From the NCBI RefSeq assembly GCF_003838195.1, contig NZ_RCBY01000032.1, positions 1-49,058 on the forward strand: a DNA stretch of 49,058 nucleotides. Direction: 5' to 3'. Positions 9,501 to 16,737 of this stretch are shown here, piece after piece. The stretch comes from Okeania hirsuta (GTDB lineage: Bacteria > Cyanobacteriota > Cyanobacteriia > Cyanobacteriales > Microcoleaceae). The position numbers and the translations under genes were made by a program. Within the stretch, counting starts at the first letter, position 1. Every line of letters begins with the position of its first letter. Below the pieces are notes generated by a model. It was not told the origin of the DNA. It saw nothing but the letters and a program-made list of their open reading frames with translations, and did not search any database.

Positions 9501-10929
9501 ATATTGTTGGCTCCTCAAAGAGATCGGCATTGTACTTGAAACATCCTACTAGAGATGAGTTACTTTCCACCATTTCTAGCTCCAAGTCAAACTGACCCTC
9601 TTGCTGAGGCATTGACCAAGATTTCAATTTGAGACCTTCTACTTCTACTATTTCTTGTCCTAAGAATAACTGTTGTAGTTTTTCAAATTGTTTAAAGTTT
9701 TGCAGAACAAAGCTAACTTGAAAAATTGGAGAATAACTTAAATCTCTATCTGGCTGCAATCGTTCTACTAACAGAGCAAAAGGAAAATCCTGATGAGCAA
9801 CTGCTTCTTTTACTGTTTGTTGCACCTGAGTTAAAAACTCAGAGAAACTCGGATTTCCTTCCAGATTTGCCCGCATAACCATTGGGTCAACAAAATAACC
9901 GACAATATTGGTGAATTCATACCTGGTTCTTCCCGAAGTTGGTGAACCTACTAAAATATCCTCTTGCCCTGTATAACGATGAAGAAGAACTTGAAATGTT
10001 GCTAGTAACATCATGTACAAAGTTACTCCTTCTCTTTTAGCTACTTCCCTAATTTCTTTAGTTAAATTTTCTGGTAATTGGAAGTAATAAGAAGCACCAT
10101 TGTAAGTTTGAATTTTAGGTCTAGGTTTATCAACTGGTAAATTTAGTACAGGTAATTCTCCTGATAATTTCTGTTGCCAATACTCCCAAAGTTCTTTTCC
10201 TTTGTCGCTTGCCAATAATTCTTTTTGCCAATGAACATAATCCAAGTAAGTATAGTCAATAGGAGTTAGGCTATTTTTAGTCCCTTCAATTAGTGACTGG
10301 TAAATACTGAGCCATTCTTGTACTACTATACCTATAGACCAAGCATCCCAATTAAGATGGTGAAGTACAAGCAAGAGGATATGTTCCTCATGAGAGTATG
10401 TAAATAATCTGATTCGCGCTACAGGTCCGTCTTCAAGATTAAAAGGATGTTGGTATTCTTGAACAACTTTAACATTGAGTTCGTTTTCATTCCAGTTAGA
10501 AGCATCAATTTGTCTAAAATCAATCTCTAAATTAGAATGTATCTTTTGGAATGGCTCTTGCTCTTGCTGAAGAAAAGTAGTACGCAGCAAAGAATGACGT
10601 TCACTTAATAATTGCCATGCCTTCTGTAAAGTATCAAGATTTACTTGAGAATAGATACGGCAGTTAAAGGCTACATTATAAGCTGAACTCTTAGGCGCTA
10701 ATCGCCACAAGAACCATAGTGCCCTTTGACCAAAGGAAAGGGGGTAAACGTTGAAAATATCTGGGCGTTCCCGCAGCAACTGTAAGATTTTGTCTTTGTG
10801 TTGTCTTAGTTGAGCGATTACATCAGCAGTCAACACTTCTTTAGAACCGCCACTGCGTAGCCGTTCTCCCTCAATCCACAACTTTACCCCTTTTAGGGAA
10901 AGGTCTTGTAAAAATTCAATCAAGTTCAT
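3535..10929 (-). CDS. two-module NRPS (dock-C-A-PCP-C-A-PCP-TE)
   Basis: About 2464 residues. Order: TubC-like N-terminal docking domain (1-55, MNLIEFLQDLSLKGVKLW); C1 (about 56-500; HHLNWDA, so DG is DA); A1 (about 537-1050; TSGSTGQPKG); PCP1 (GGDSIRS near 1071); C2 (1133-1560; HHAILDG); A2 (1600-2080; TSGSTGVPKG); PCP2 (GGHSLL near 2126); TE (2176-2464). The A1 pocket reads D-V-W-H-F-S-L-I-D-K, a serine code. A2 reads D-L-F-N-N-A-L-T-Y-K, which I associate with alanine (glycine possible). No epimerase or N-methyltransferase is seen. The TE has GHCFGG, LGIS and PGDRTT where the family has GHSFGG, LD and PGDH, so all three catalytic residues differ. The start at 10929 is preferred to the in-frame ATG at 10947: it gives the docking-domain start and an ATGA overlap with the stop of the repaired PKS2 frame. 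Confidence 0.93.
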   Translation of the reverse strand: MNLIEFLQDLSLKGVKLWIEGERLRSGGSKEVLTADVIAQLRQHKDKILQLLRERPDIFNVYPLSFGQRALWFLWRLAPKSSAYNVAFNCRIYSQVNLDTLQKAWQLLSERHSLLRTTFLQQEQEPFQKIHSNLEIDFRQIDASNWNENELNVKVVQEYQHPFNLEDGPVARIRLFTYSHEEHILLLVLHHLNWDAWSIGIVVQEWLSIYQSLIEGTKNSLTPIDYTYLDYVHWQKELLASDKGKELWEYWQQKLSGELPVLNLPVDKPRPKIQTYNGASYYFQLPENLTKEIREVAKREGVTLYMMLLATFQVLLHRYTGQEDILVGSPTSGRTRYEFTNIVGYFVDPMVMRANLEGNPSFSEFLTQVQQTVKEAVAHQDFPFALLVERLQPDRDLSYSPIFQVSFVLQNFKQFEKLQQLFLGQEIVEVEGLKLKSWSMPQQEGQFDLELEMVESNSSLVGCFKYNADLFEEPTICRMAGHFQTLLEGIVVNPEQKVRQLPLLTTEEHHKLLVTWNNTKTDYLLDKCIHQLFEEQVERSPNSVALVFETEELTYQQLNEQANQLAHYLQAKGIGSEKLVGICVERSPLMVVGLLAILKAGGAYIPLDPNYPQERLSFILEDSQVSVLLTQKQLEKSLPQHQAQSVFLDTDWEKIGQYQQDNPNSEVTIKNLAYTIYTSGSTGQPKGAMNTHQGICNRLCWMQETYKLTTVDRVLQKTPFSFDVSVWEFFWPLITGACLVLAKPEGHKDSAYLVKLIAEKKITTIHFVPSMLQVFLEEIGLETCDSLKQVFCSGEALSLQLQEKFFNRLKAKLHNLYGPTEAAIDVTFWECTHQSQQHTVPIGRPIANTQIYLLDSHLQLVPIGVPGEIHIGGLNLARGYLNRPKLTGEKFIHNPFSEDPESRLYKTGDLARYLNDGSIEFLGRIDYQVKIRGFRIELGEIETILSKHSAIKTAVVVVREDITNDKQLVAYIVPESEQALTSQELRSFLKTKLPSQNIPSAFVFIDTLPLTPNGKLDRRALPTPNQIRPDLQNTYIAPKTSTEQKLADIWAKVLNLKKVGIHDNFFELGGDSIRSIQVRVLGQKIGLDFSIEQIFQHQTIHELAKEVSTLSPGFSEIKTEPFSLISNTERQKLPDDIEDAYPLARLQAGMIFHSEYNHGVVYHDIFSYHLRSIFKQEVFQEAIQNLVRRHPILRTSFDLAASEEPIQLVHQKVDIPLLVEDLRHLSGEEQELTLATWVETEKKQNFDLSRPPLIRFQIHLRTEETFQLSLSFHHAILDGWSVASLFSELLQKYSFLLEGKAYAIEDSLAFEFRDFVAQEQRILSNLEHQEYWLKKLEGITFTKLPRPFNPYDGADAGQHRNYDVDLPYDISDGLKQISYSLSVPLKSVLLAAHLKVLSVLSNQSDIITGLVSNSRPEADDVEKVLGLFLNTLPFSSQLQEGTWIDLIRETFENELEILPVREYPMAELQRILGGQPLFETAFNFIHFDAYKKETGLTGIELLGGNTFEANNLSLLVNFMVDPDSSLVKLFFSYNAAQLDENQISRLGDYYANTLATIVNKPNEQYLSYSPLSEAEQQLQLVEWNKTQANYPQDKCIHHLFEAQVEKTPEAVAIVFKEKQLTYHELNIRANQLANYLQSLGIGSETLVGICVERSLEMVVGILAILKAGGAYVPLDPNYPQERLSLILEDSQVSVLLTQQQLKTSWPQNKAHIVFLDTDWEIIAQHKQDCPINEAKPNHLAYVIYTSGSTGVPKGVAIEHRNTINLLYWAKEVFSPESLAGVLASTSICFDLSVFELFVALCWGGKSILAENALEITNLPVAKDITLINTVPSVIAELLKVDGIPESVKTVNLAGEPLHTSLVKELYKQDTIKSVFDLYGPSEATTYSTFALRSSEGLETIGRPIANTQIYILDSNLKLLPAGVPGELYIGGDGLARGYLNRPQLTGEKFILNPFNHESSCLYKTGDLARYLNDGNIEFLGRIDNQVKIRGFRIELGEIEAVLNTHPQIEQAVVMAREDIPDRKTLVAYVVYDQEKESEITNLRSFLKHKLPEYMIPNVFVHLDTLPLTPNGKIDRKALPIIDSSKIQRKEAYYPAITPIEEQLLAIWRDVLEIQHIGVRDNFFDLGGHSLLAVRLMAQIQAQFSKNLPLAMLVRNPTIETLAAILSRPSSSSEWDSLVKIHSHGSKTPIFCVPGAGGNVLYLQDLARLLKPDRPFYVLQAQGLDGIQTPQTRVEEMAAKYIKAIQSVQPEGPYILVGHCFGGYVTFEMALQLTKQGHKIALLAILGISGPLRDNYPLVVDEDIDDDAQMLIKIATRASQVRPNDNPLLTSYDELTQISSLDEQLDNLIANTNTFTLLDPVANRLMAKGLMEVRRGNLIALLRYNPQETYSDRITLFRGMQDIPQSARDLNAEEIKDWSYDWNNFSTEPVEVIWVPGDRTTMLSDTNLPTLSEKLQKCLDFLDKI

Positions 10930-11129
10930 AGGTCTACCTCTATCCAATCATTATTTTTTACATTAGTTAACAAAGTTTGTTGATTATTTTTTAATTCAAC
11001 TCCAATTGTTGGATGGGTTTCCTTTAGTTGCTTTTGGATTTCTTTAGTTAGAGCAACTACAGTCAAGCCTTCCATAAATTGGCTCAAAGGAACTTCTATT
11101 CCTAGAGCTTTTTGTACCTGATTGCGTAA

Positions 11130-11132
11130 TTA
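11130..11132 (-). other. in-frame nonsense codon (TAA for GAA) in PKS2 ACP
   Basis: Coding strand reads GAT TCT TTG ATG GCG GTA TAA TTA CGC AAT, giving DSLMAV-stop-LRN where ACPs have DSLMAVELRN. One base change (GAA to TAA) explains it. The frame downstream stays open for 67 codons and ends with WIEVDL and TGA at 10926-10928, overlapping the NRPS start. Confidence 0.9.
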
Positions 11133-14100
11133 TACCGCCATCAAAGAATCTATTCCCATCATGGTCAATGGTTGTTCTAATTCGATTTTTTCAATTTTTA
11201 TTCCCAATACCTGAGCTATTTCCTCTAAAAGATAAGCTAATAAAATTTTTTCTGTTTCTTCATCGTTAGCTAGTTTTAATTGTGATAAAATTCTTTCTTG
11301 TTTTGCTTTTGTCGCTAGTTGATTTGAATCATTTAGCAATTGTGTTTGGCCTGGTTTTACCTCAATTTCTTCTAGAAGTAACCTGACTCTTCCTATCTCG
11401 TAAAGTTGTTTAAAGATACTCCAATCAACATTAGCTAAACCAGTTTGGATTTCACTACTATCTAACAATTGTTCTAAAGCGACTAGAGCTTGAGAAGGGG
11501 ATAAAGGTTTAATGCCTCTTTTCCTTAATTCTAATAGTTGTTCTGTATCAGCCATGCCTCCTCCCGTCCAAGGCCCCCAATTGATAGTTAATCCCGGTAA
11601 TCCTATGGAGGTACGATAATGAACAAGCCCATCAAGAAAATGGTTAGCTGCAGCATAATGAGCTTGACCAACTGAACCCCATAAAGCAGCAATTGAAGAA
11701 AAGCAGATAAAAAAGTCTATCTTTATATCTTTAGTTAGTTGATGAAGAAGCCATCCTCCTCTCACTTTTGGTTGTAAAATTGTACTCATTTGGCTTAGTC
11801 CCATCTGTGTTAGTGGTTCAAATTCTGCTACTCCAGCTGCATGAATAATCCCTTTAAGAGGAGGCATAGTTAGTTGGATTTGTTCAAGTACTGCCCTTAA
11901 TTCTTCCTGATGGGATACATCTGCTTGAGCAACTAAAACCCGCGTTCCTTGTTCTTCTAAATTAGCGATCGCTGCTTGCTTTGTTTGAGCAACTAAAACC
12001 CGCGTTCCTTGTTCTTCTAAATTAGCGATCGCTGCTTGCTTTGTTTGATCGGGAGAGCTACGACTGATGAAGACTATATTTCTTACTCCTTTTTCTACCA
12101 TCCACTTAGCAGTATGTAATCCTAAAGCTCCTAATCCTCCTGTAATCAGGTAAGTTCCCTCTGATTGCCATTGATAAGATTGAGATTTTCTTGGAGATTG
12201 CTTAACTAAACGAGCGACATAAGTCTTGTCTCCTCTAATAGAAAGATGATCTTCCGTTGAATTAGAAGTAATCTGATTCAATAGTATTTCTATTTGTTTT
12301 TCTCCACCAGTAGGTTCTAAATCGATTAATCCTCCCCAGAGCTGCGGATGTTCTAAAGATATTACTTTCCCTAATCCCCATAATGGAGTTTGAGCTATTG
12401 CTAATTCCTCTAGATTTAAAACTAATTGTGCTCCTTCAGTTACTAGCCACAGCTTAGGAATAGAATATTGATGATTTTTAGCTAAGGATTGAACTAAATG
12501 CAAGACACTGGCACATCCTAATTTTTCTGCTTGTTCTAGTCCTGTAATTGTTAATTGTTCTGAAGGCAAAGAGTCTAGACTCCACAAATGAATAACATAT
12601 TTTATCGGTGATTTAGTTTCTGTTAAGATTTGTTGGTATAAACTCTCAAAATCTTGAGAATTACTGGGATTAATTTGATAAACTCCACAGCTTAATTTTT
12701 GCCAACTCTCACCAGGATAGACTAGAGTAATTTCTTGACCTAATTGCTGTAAATGTGCTGCTAAAGATTTTCCTTTTCCTTTAGTATCCGTAAAAATTAG
12801 CCAATGACTTAATTCCATCTCCGGTATTATGTTTTGATACACCCCAGATACAGAATAAATAGGCTGCCATTGTAGTTGATAAAACCAATCTTGGAGTTCT
12901 TTTTGTCGTTGAGTTGAAATCAGATTAAGCAGAGCTTTACTACTAGTACGTTTAGAGGTAAGACCCTCAATTTCAGCTATTAATGCTCCCTCCTCATTAA
13001 ACAAGTTAAAATTTGAAGAAACAGTTTCTGGATCGAGTTCTTGAGGAGAGCTTAGTTGTACTTGACTCCAAAGTTGGGAGGTGAAGGGACGATATAATTT
13101 TAACCGTTTTAATTCTATGGGCAAATAAATATCTATATTTTTAGATAATTCATCTTTTTTTGCCAATCTCAAAGCGTATCCTGAATGAAGGCAGGAATCT
13201 AAGAGAATTGGATGTATTTGGTAAGATTGAGATTGTAGAGAGAGATGAGGTGGTAACTGGCTGAAACTAAGAGCTTTTTCTTGACTTACATAAAGTTTTT
13301 GTACTCCTTGAAAATTAGAACCATAATACATTCCAAACTCAGTTAAACTTTCATAGAAGGAAGAAATACTCATCTGTTTGCCATATTCTTGTTCAATAAG
13401 TGATAAGTCGAATCCTCTCTTTTCCTCTGGTATTTCTCCTCTAAGGAGTTTACCTGAAATATGAAGTGTCCACACAGGTGCTTGTTGTTCTTCAGCTATA
13501 TTTAAGCTAAAAATTTCAAAGGTATAACCATTTTTTTGATCGGGTTTCAATATTAACTGAAGAGTTTTTGCTTTTTTCTCAGATAAAATTAAAGCCTGGT
13601 AAATATTTACTTCTTCTAGTATTAGATTGGAATCTTGGAAAATAGCTACTCCTGCAGCTAAAGCCATCTCTAAGTATGCAGCAGCAGGTAAAACTGGTTG
13701 ACCAAAAACTTGATGATCGTTGAGATAAGAAGGCTCAGAAGCACTTAATTGAGTCTGGAATAAAATTTGATTTTCCAAGCCAACTATATGCAATCTTTCT
13801 CTCAGTAAAGGATGCAGAACAGCCTTTTTAGGTAAACAACTATTTGTCTCCACCCAATAGCGTTGCCGTTGGAAAGGATAAGTAGGCAATAGTACCTTGT
13901 TACATAAAGATTTTCGGTGAAATCCTGTCCAATCTATATCCACCCCCTGTACATACAATTTTCCTAAACTACACAGCATCTGTTCCCATGCACCTACTTC
14001 TTCACGCAAAGATGCTAACCATAAGTACTTGTTTTCTCCTACACATTGACTTCCCATTCCTAATAAGATCGGCTTTGGTCCTATTTCTATAAATATTCCA

Positions 14101-15239
14101 TAATCTTCTGTTTCTAATGTCTTGATACTATCTGCAAATCTGACTGGTTTCATTACATGATTCACCCAATACTCTGCTGTGGCTATACTAGGAGCGGCTC
14201 TTTCTCCTGTTACATTGGAAATTATGGGAATCTCTGGTGCATGGTAACTTATTTGTCTTGCTTGAGTTTCAAATGAGTTTAACATTTCTTGCATCACGGG
14301 TGAATGAAAACCGTGGGATACTTTCAGGGTTGTGGTTTTTATTCCTTTTGCTGTCAACAGGGACACTATTTCTGCGATTTCTGGAGTAGCTCCTGATATG
14401 ACTACATTTTCTGGTCCATTGATGGCTGCTATGGCTACTTGCTCTGAATCAGGTGCAATTATTGATTTAATTTCTGCTTCTGCTGCTCTGACTACTACCA
14501 TTTGACCACCAGAGGGTAATTGTTGCATTAACCTGCCTCTGTGAGCAATTAGTTTCAAGCCATCTTCTAAACTAAATATTCCGGCAATGCAAGCTGCTAC
14601 ATATTCTCCTACGCTATGCCCCATGAGTATATCTGGTTTGATGCCCCATGACTGCCATAGTTGACACAGAGCGTATTCTATGGCAAATAAGGCTGGTTGA
14701 GTGTAGGCTGTTTGGTTGATTAAATCTGAGTTTTGTGTTGTTTGTGTATCTGGATAAATTACGGAAAGTAAGGAATGTTCTAGATAGGGTTGCAAGAGCT
14801 GGGAACATTGGTCAACTGTGTGGCGAAATAGTGGCTGAGTTTGGTATAACTCTTTTCCCATATTCAGATATTGGGAACCCTGTCCTGTAAATAGGAACGC
14901 TTTTTTGGGTTGACTATTGTTGTCAGAAACTTTATTAGTGTATAATCCTGCTACTTTTGCTGCTTTTTGGTGATGAGCTAGTTTTGAGACTAACTCCTCT
15001 AAGTTGGAAGCAAGAATAGCAAGTCGATGGTGAAAATGGAATCGTCCACTATTTGCTGTGTAACATATATCTTCTAGTTTTAATTCTGAATGAATTTGCA
15101 GATGATTTTGATAACAACTGACTAATTCTGCTAAAGCTTTTTCTGTTTTTGCCGAGAGGGTTAACAAATGTTTTGGTCTCTCACTCTTAATTCTTAATTG
15201 TTGTTCTAATCCTCCTTGATTAAGGATAGGGGGGTGCAT
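11130..15239 (-). CDS. PKS2 fragment C: AT-DH-KR-truncated ACP
   Basis: A 1369-residue open frame that begins inside the duplicated linker. AT: FTGQGSQ, GHSVGEY (Ser codon 14613-14615) and a GFH variant of the malonyl-type HAFH motif, so malonyl-CoA is likely. DH: DHQVFGQPVLP (His codon 13713-13715) and LDSCLHS (Asp codon 13195-13197) keep the HxxxGxxxxP and DxxxH motifs, so it should be active. KR: GGLGALG, HAAG, then S, Y and N (SIAALWGSVGQAHYAAAN); a Trp before the Tyr loop and no LDD motif suggest an A-type reductase. A 20-residue unit is repeated between the Rossmann strands. The ACP ends at GIDSLMAV because the next codon is TAA rather than GAA, losing helices II-IV after the phosphopantetheine Ser. 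Confidence 0.85.
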   Translation of the reverse strand: MHPPILNQGGLEQQLRIKSERPKHLLTLSAKTEKALAELVSCYQNHLQIHSELKLEDICYTANSGRFHFHHRLAILASNLEELVSKLAHHQKAAKVAGLYTNKVSDNNSQPKKAFLFTGQGSQYLNMGKELYQTQPLFRHTVDQCSQLLQPYLEHSLLSVIYPDTQTTQNSDLINQTAYTQPALFAIEYALCQLWQSWGIKPDILMGHSVGEYVAACIAGIFSLEDGLKLIAHRGRLMQQLPSGGQMVVVRAAEAEIKSIIAPDSEQVAIAAINGPENVVISGATPEIAEIVSLLTAKGIKTTTLKVSHGFHSPVMQEMLNSFETQARQISYHAPEIPIISNVTGERAAPSIATAEYWVNHVMKPVRFADSIKTLETEDYGIFIEIGPKPILLGMGSQCVGENKYLWLASLREEVGAWEQMLCSLGKLYVQGVDIDWTGFHRKSLCNKVLLPTYPFQRQRYWVETNSCLPKKAVLHPLLRERLHIVGLENQILFQTQLSASEPSYLNDHQVFGQPVLPAAAYLEMALAAGVAIFQDSNLILEEVNIYQALILSEKKAKTLQLILKPDQKNGYTFEIFSLNIAEEQQAPVWTLHISGKLLRGEIPEEKRGFDLSLIEQEYGKQMSISSFYESLTEFGMYYGSNFQGVQKLYVSQEKALSFSQLPPHLSLQSQSYQIHPILLDSCLHSGYALRLAKKDELSKNIDIYLPIELKRLKLYRPFTSQLWSQVQLSSPQELDPETVSSNFNLFNEEGALIAEIEGLTSKRTSSKALLNLISTQRQKELQDWFYQLQWQPIYSVSGVYQNIIPEMELSHWLIFTDTKGKGKSLAAHLQQLGQEITLVYPGESWQKLSCGVYQINPSNSQDFESLYQQILTETKSPIKYVIHLWSLDSLPSEQLTITGLEQAEKLGCASVLHLVQSLAKNHQYSIPKLWLVTEGAQLVLNLEELAIAQTPLWGLGKVISLEHPQLWGGLIDLEPTGGEKQIEILLNQITSNSTEDHLSIRGDKTYVARLVKQSPRKSQSYQWQSEGTYLITGGLGALGLHTAKWMVEKGVRNIVFISRSSPDQTKQAAIANLEEQGTRVLVAQTKQAAIANLEEQGTRVLVAQADVSHQEELRAVLEQIQLTMPPLKGIIHAAGVAEFEPLTQMGLSQMSTILQPKVRGGWLLHQLTKDIKIDFFICFSSIAALWGSVGQAHYAAANHFLDGLVHYRTSIGLPGLTINWGPWTGGGMADTEQLLELRKRGIKPLSPSQALVALEQLLDSSEIQTGLANVDWSIFKQLYEIGRVRLLLEEIEVKPGQTQLLNDSNQLATKAKQERILSQLKLANDEETEKILLAYLLEEIAQVLGIKIEKIELEQPLTMMGIDSLMAV
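11925..12048. repeat. 60-bp tandem duplication inside KR
   Basis: Two perfect 60-bp units (11925-11984 and 11985-12044, identity continuing to 12048). On the coding strand each encodes the 20 residues TKQAAIANLEEQGTRVLVAQ. The unit includes a GCGATCGC site. The equivalent KR of PKS1 has the unit once, so PKS2 holds an extra helix-strand pair. Confidence 0.97.
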
Positions 15240-15340
15240 CTCGTCTTGAACAACAATTAATAATTTAGAGTGACTAAATTATTAATTGTTGTTCTAATCC
15301 TCCTTGATTAAGGATAGGGGGGTGCATCTCGTCTTGAACA
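15194..15340. repeat. 88-bp-period duplication with fold-back hairpin
   Basis: A 59-bp segment occurs twice (15194-15252 and 15282-15340). It encodes QDEMHPPILNQGGLEQQL. Between the copies is a perfect 20-bp inverted repeat, arms 15248-15267 and 15275-15294, loop GAGTGAC. The insertion of 88 bp is not a multiple of 3 and brings in TAG. Removing it restores a smooth KS-AT linker. Confidence 0.93.
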
Positions 15341-16125
15341 GGGGCTTCTTCTAAGATTAAATGAGCATTAGTTCCACTTGCACCAAAGGAGTTAATTCCC
15401 GCAATTCTTGTACCATCTTTAACTTGCCAAGAAGTTAATTCAGTGGGTACAACTAGAGGAAAATCTTTCCAGTTAAACTTAGGAGTTGGATTTTTAAAAT
15501 GTAGATGAGGAGCTATTTGTTGATGTTGCAATTGAAGTATTGCTTTGATTACTCCTGCTATTCCAGCGGCTGAACTCAAATGACCGATATTAGTTTTTAC
15601 CGACCCAATCATTAATGGTTTTTTCTTAGTTCTTTCTGCTCCAAATACCTCTGCCAAAGAATTTAGTTCAATAGGATCTCCCAAAGCTGTTCCTGTGCCA
15701 TGGGTCTCTATATAACTTACTTGAGAAGGTTCTATTTTTGCTGCTTTTAGAGCTTGATGTATTAACTGTTTCTGAGAATTCCCATTAGGAACTGTAAAAC
15801 CACTACTTGGTCCATCTTGATTCACAACTGAACCTCGGATCAGTGCCAAGATACGATCTCCTGATTCTAAAGCATCTGATAGACGTTTGAGAACTAATAC
15901 ACCACAGCCTTCACCCCAGGTAGTGCCATTAGCTGCTGCATCAAAAGTTTTACAGTAACCATCTGGTGAAAGCATTTTCGCTTTGGAAGCAACTATCATA
16001 CTATCTGGCAATAACATTAGATTGACACCCCCTGCTAAAGCCATCTGACATTCTTGTTGTCGTAGGCTTTGGCAAGCTTGATGAATAGTTACTAAAGAAG
16101 AGGAGCAGGCTGAATCTATAGTCAT
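15274..16125 (-). CDS. PKS2 fragment B: C-terminal KS
   Basis: A 283-residue open frame from MTIDSACSSS. It carries the ketosynthase active Cys (DSACSSS, codon at 16105-16107) and both histidine motifs (ETHGTGTALGDP and NIGHLSSAAG), and ends in the KS to AT linker (GTNAHLILEEAP). The homologous frame is open further upstream, to about 16240, encoding AKYDSSIEPYLLGGSFLN, so the ATG at 16125 is only the first Met after the frameshift and not a natural start. It stops in the hairpin made by the 88-bp duplication, just after GGLEQQL. Together with fragments A and C it makes a normal KS-AT boundary. Confidence 0.8.
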   Translation of the reverse strand: MTIDSACSSSLVTIHQACQSLRQQECQMALAGGVNLMLLPDSMIVASKAKMLSPDGYCKTFDAAANGTTWGEGCGVLVLKRLSDALESGDRILALIRGSVVNQDGPSSGFTVPNGNSQKQLIHQALKAAKIEPSQVSYIETHGTGTALGDPIELNSLAEVFGAERTKKKPLMIGSVKTNIGHLSSAAGIAGVIKAILQLQHQQIAPHLHFKNPTPKFNWKDFPLVVPTELTSWQVKDGTRIAGINSFGASGTNAHLILEEAPVQDEMHPPILNQGGLEQQLII

Positions 16126-16205
16126 AGAAGGACCAGTAAATCCTAAAATATAAGAAATACGGCCTGCAGCAAGATTTAAGAAAGATCCCCCTAACAGATA
16201 AGGTT

Positions 16206-16727
16206 CTATACTACTATCATATTTTGCGCGATGGGTAGCGCATAATCATAAGCGGTGATACCAACAAAAACCCCTGTAGGACTTCCCTCCGATCGTTGAG
16301 GAATTTGTCCAGCATTTTCGAGAGCTTGCCAACAAACTTCTAAAAATAAACGATGTTGGGGATCTATGGCGATCGCTTCGCGAGGTGAAATCCCAAAAAA
16401 ACCTGGATCGAATTGACTTACATCGAAATCATCTAAAAAACCACCTCGATGAGTATACATTTTTCCTGGGATTTCTGGATTAGGATCGTAGTAAGCATCG
16501 ACGTCCCACCTCTGAGGAGGAATTTCTGTGATTGCATCCACTCCTTTAGACAAAAGTTGCCAAAATTTTTCAGGGTCATTAGCACCACCTGGAAAACGAC
16601 ATGCCATCCCAACTATAGCAATCGGTTCTGTTTTGGCTCGCTCAATTGCTTCTAGTTTTGTTACTGCTTTATTAAGAGCTATAAATACTCGCTTAGAATC
16701 AGCTAGGTGATTTTCTTTTTCTTCCAT
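16206..16727 (-). CDS. PKS2 fragment A: docking helix and N-terminal KS
   Basis: A 173-residue open frame. Residues 1-33 form a charged helix (NHLADSKRVFIALNKAVTKL) typical of an N-terminal PKS docking coiled coil, matching the C-terminal docking-like tail of PKS1. Then the ketosynthase begins with EPIAIVGMACRFPGG and runs to VFVGITAYDYALPIAQ. The frame ends in a short nonsense tail (NMIVV); the expected continuation, AKYDSSIEPYLLGGSF, is in another frame, so this is the N-terminal part of a split KS rather than a complete protein. The start codon lies 10 bp after PKS1, with GGAGGAG inside the end of PKS1 as a likely ribosome site. Confidence 0.8.
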   Translation of the reverse strand: MEEKENHLADSKRVFIALNKAVTKLEAIERAKTEPIAIVGMACRFPGGANDPEKFWQLLSKGVDAITEIPPQRWDVDAYYDPNPEIPGKMYTHRGGFLDDFDVSQFDPGFFGISPREAIAIDPQHRLFLEVCWQALENAGQIPQRSEGSPTGVFVGITAYDYALPIAQNMIVV

Positions 16728-16737
16728 GTTTTCTATT

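Larger units (their letters stand above)
10926..16727 (-). pseudogene. PKS2: KS-AT-DH-KR-ACP module, broken in four places
   Basis: Read through its lesions, this is one type I PKS module of about 1,900 residues, starting 10 bp after the PKS1 stop and ending ATGA-overlapped with the NRPS. It would add malonate and leave an alpha,beta-unsaturated acyl chain. Lesions in order of reading: a frameshift in KS near 16222-16245; an 88-bp duplication with a fold-back hairpin at 15194-15340; an in-frame 60-bp tandem duplication in KR (11925-12048); and TAA for GAA in the ACP at 11130-11132. The rest is well kept, including all active-site motifs. That means either very recent inactivation or sequencing/assembly errors. 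After the nonsense codon the frame continues with LRNQVQKALGIEVPLSQF and stops at 10926. Confidence 0.8.

Noticed and set aside
11130-11132. Programmed recoding (selenocysteine or similar) at the ACP stop
   Set aside because: The codon is TAA, not TGA or TAG, and the expected residue is the ordinary Glu of the ACP motif; mutation or error is simpler.
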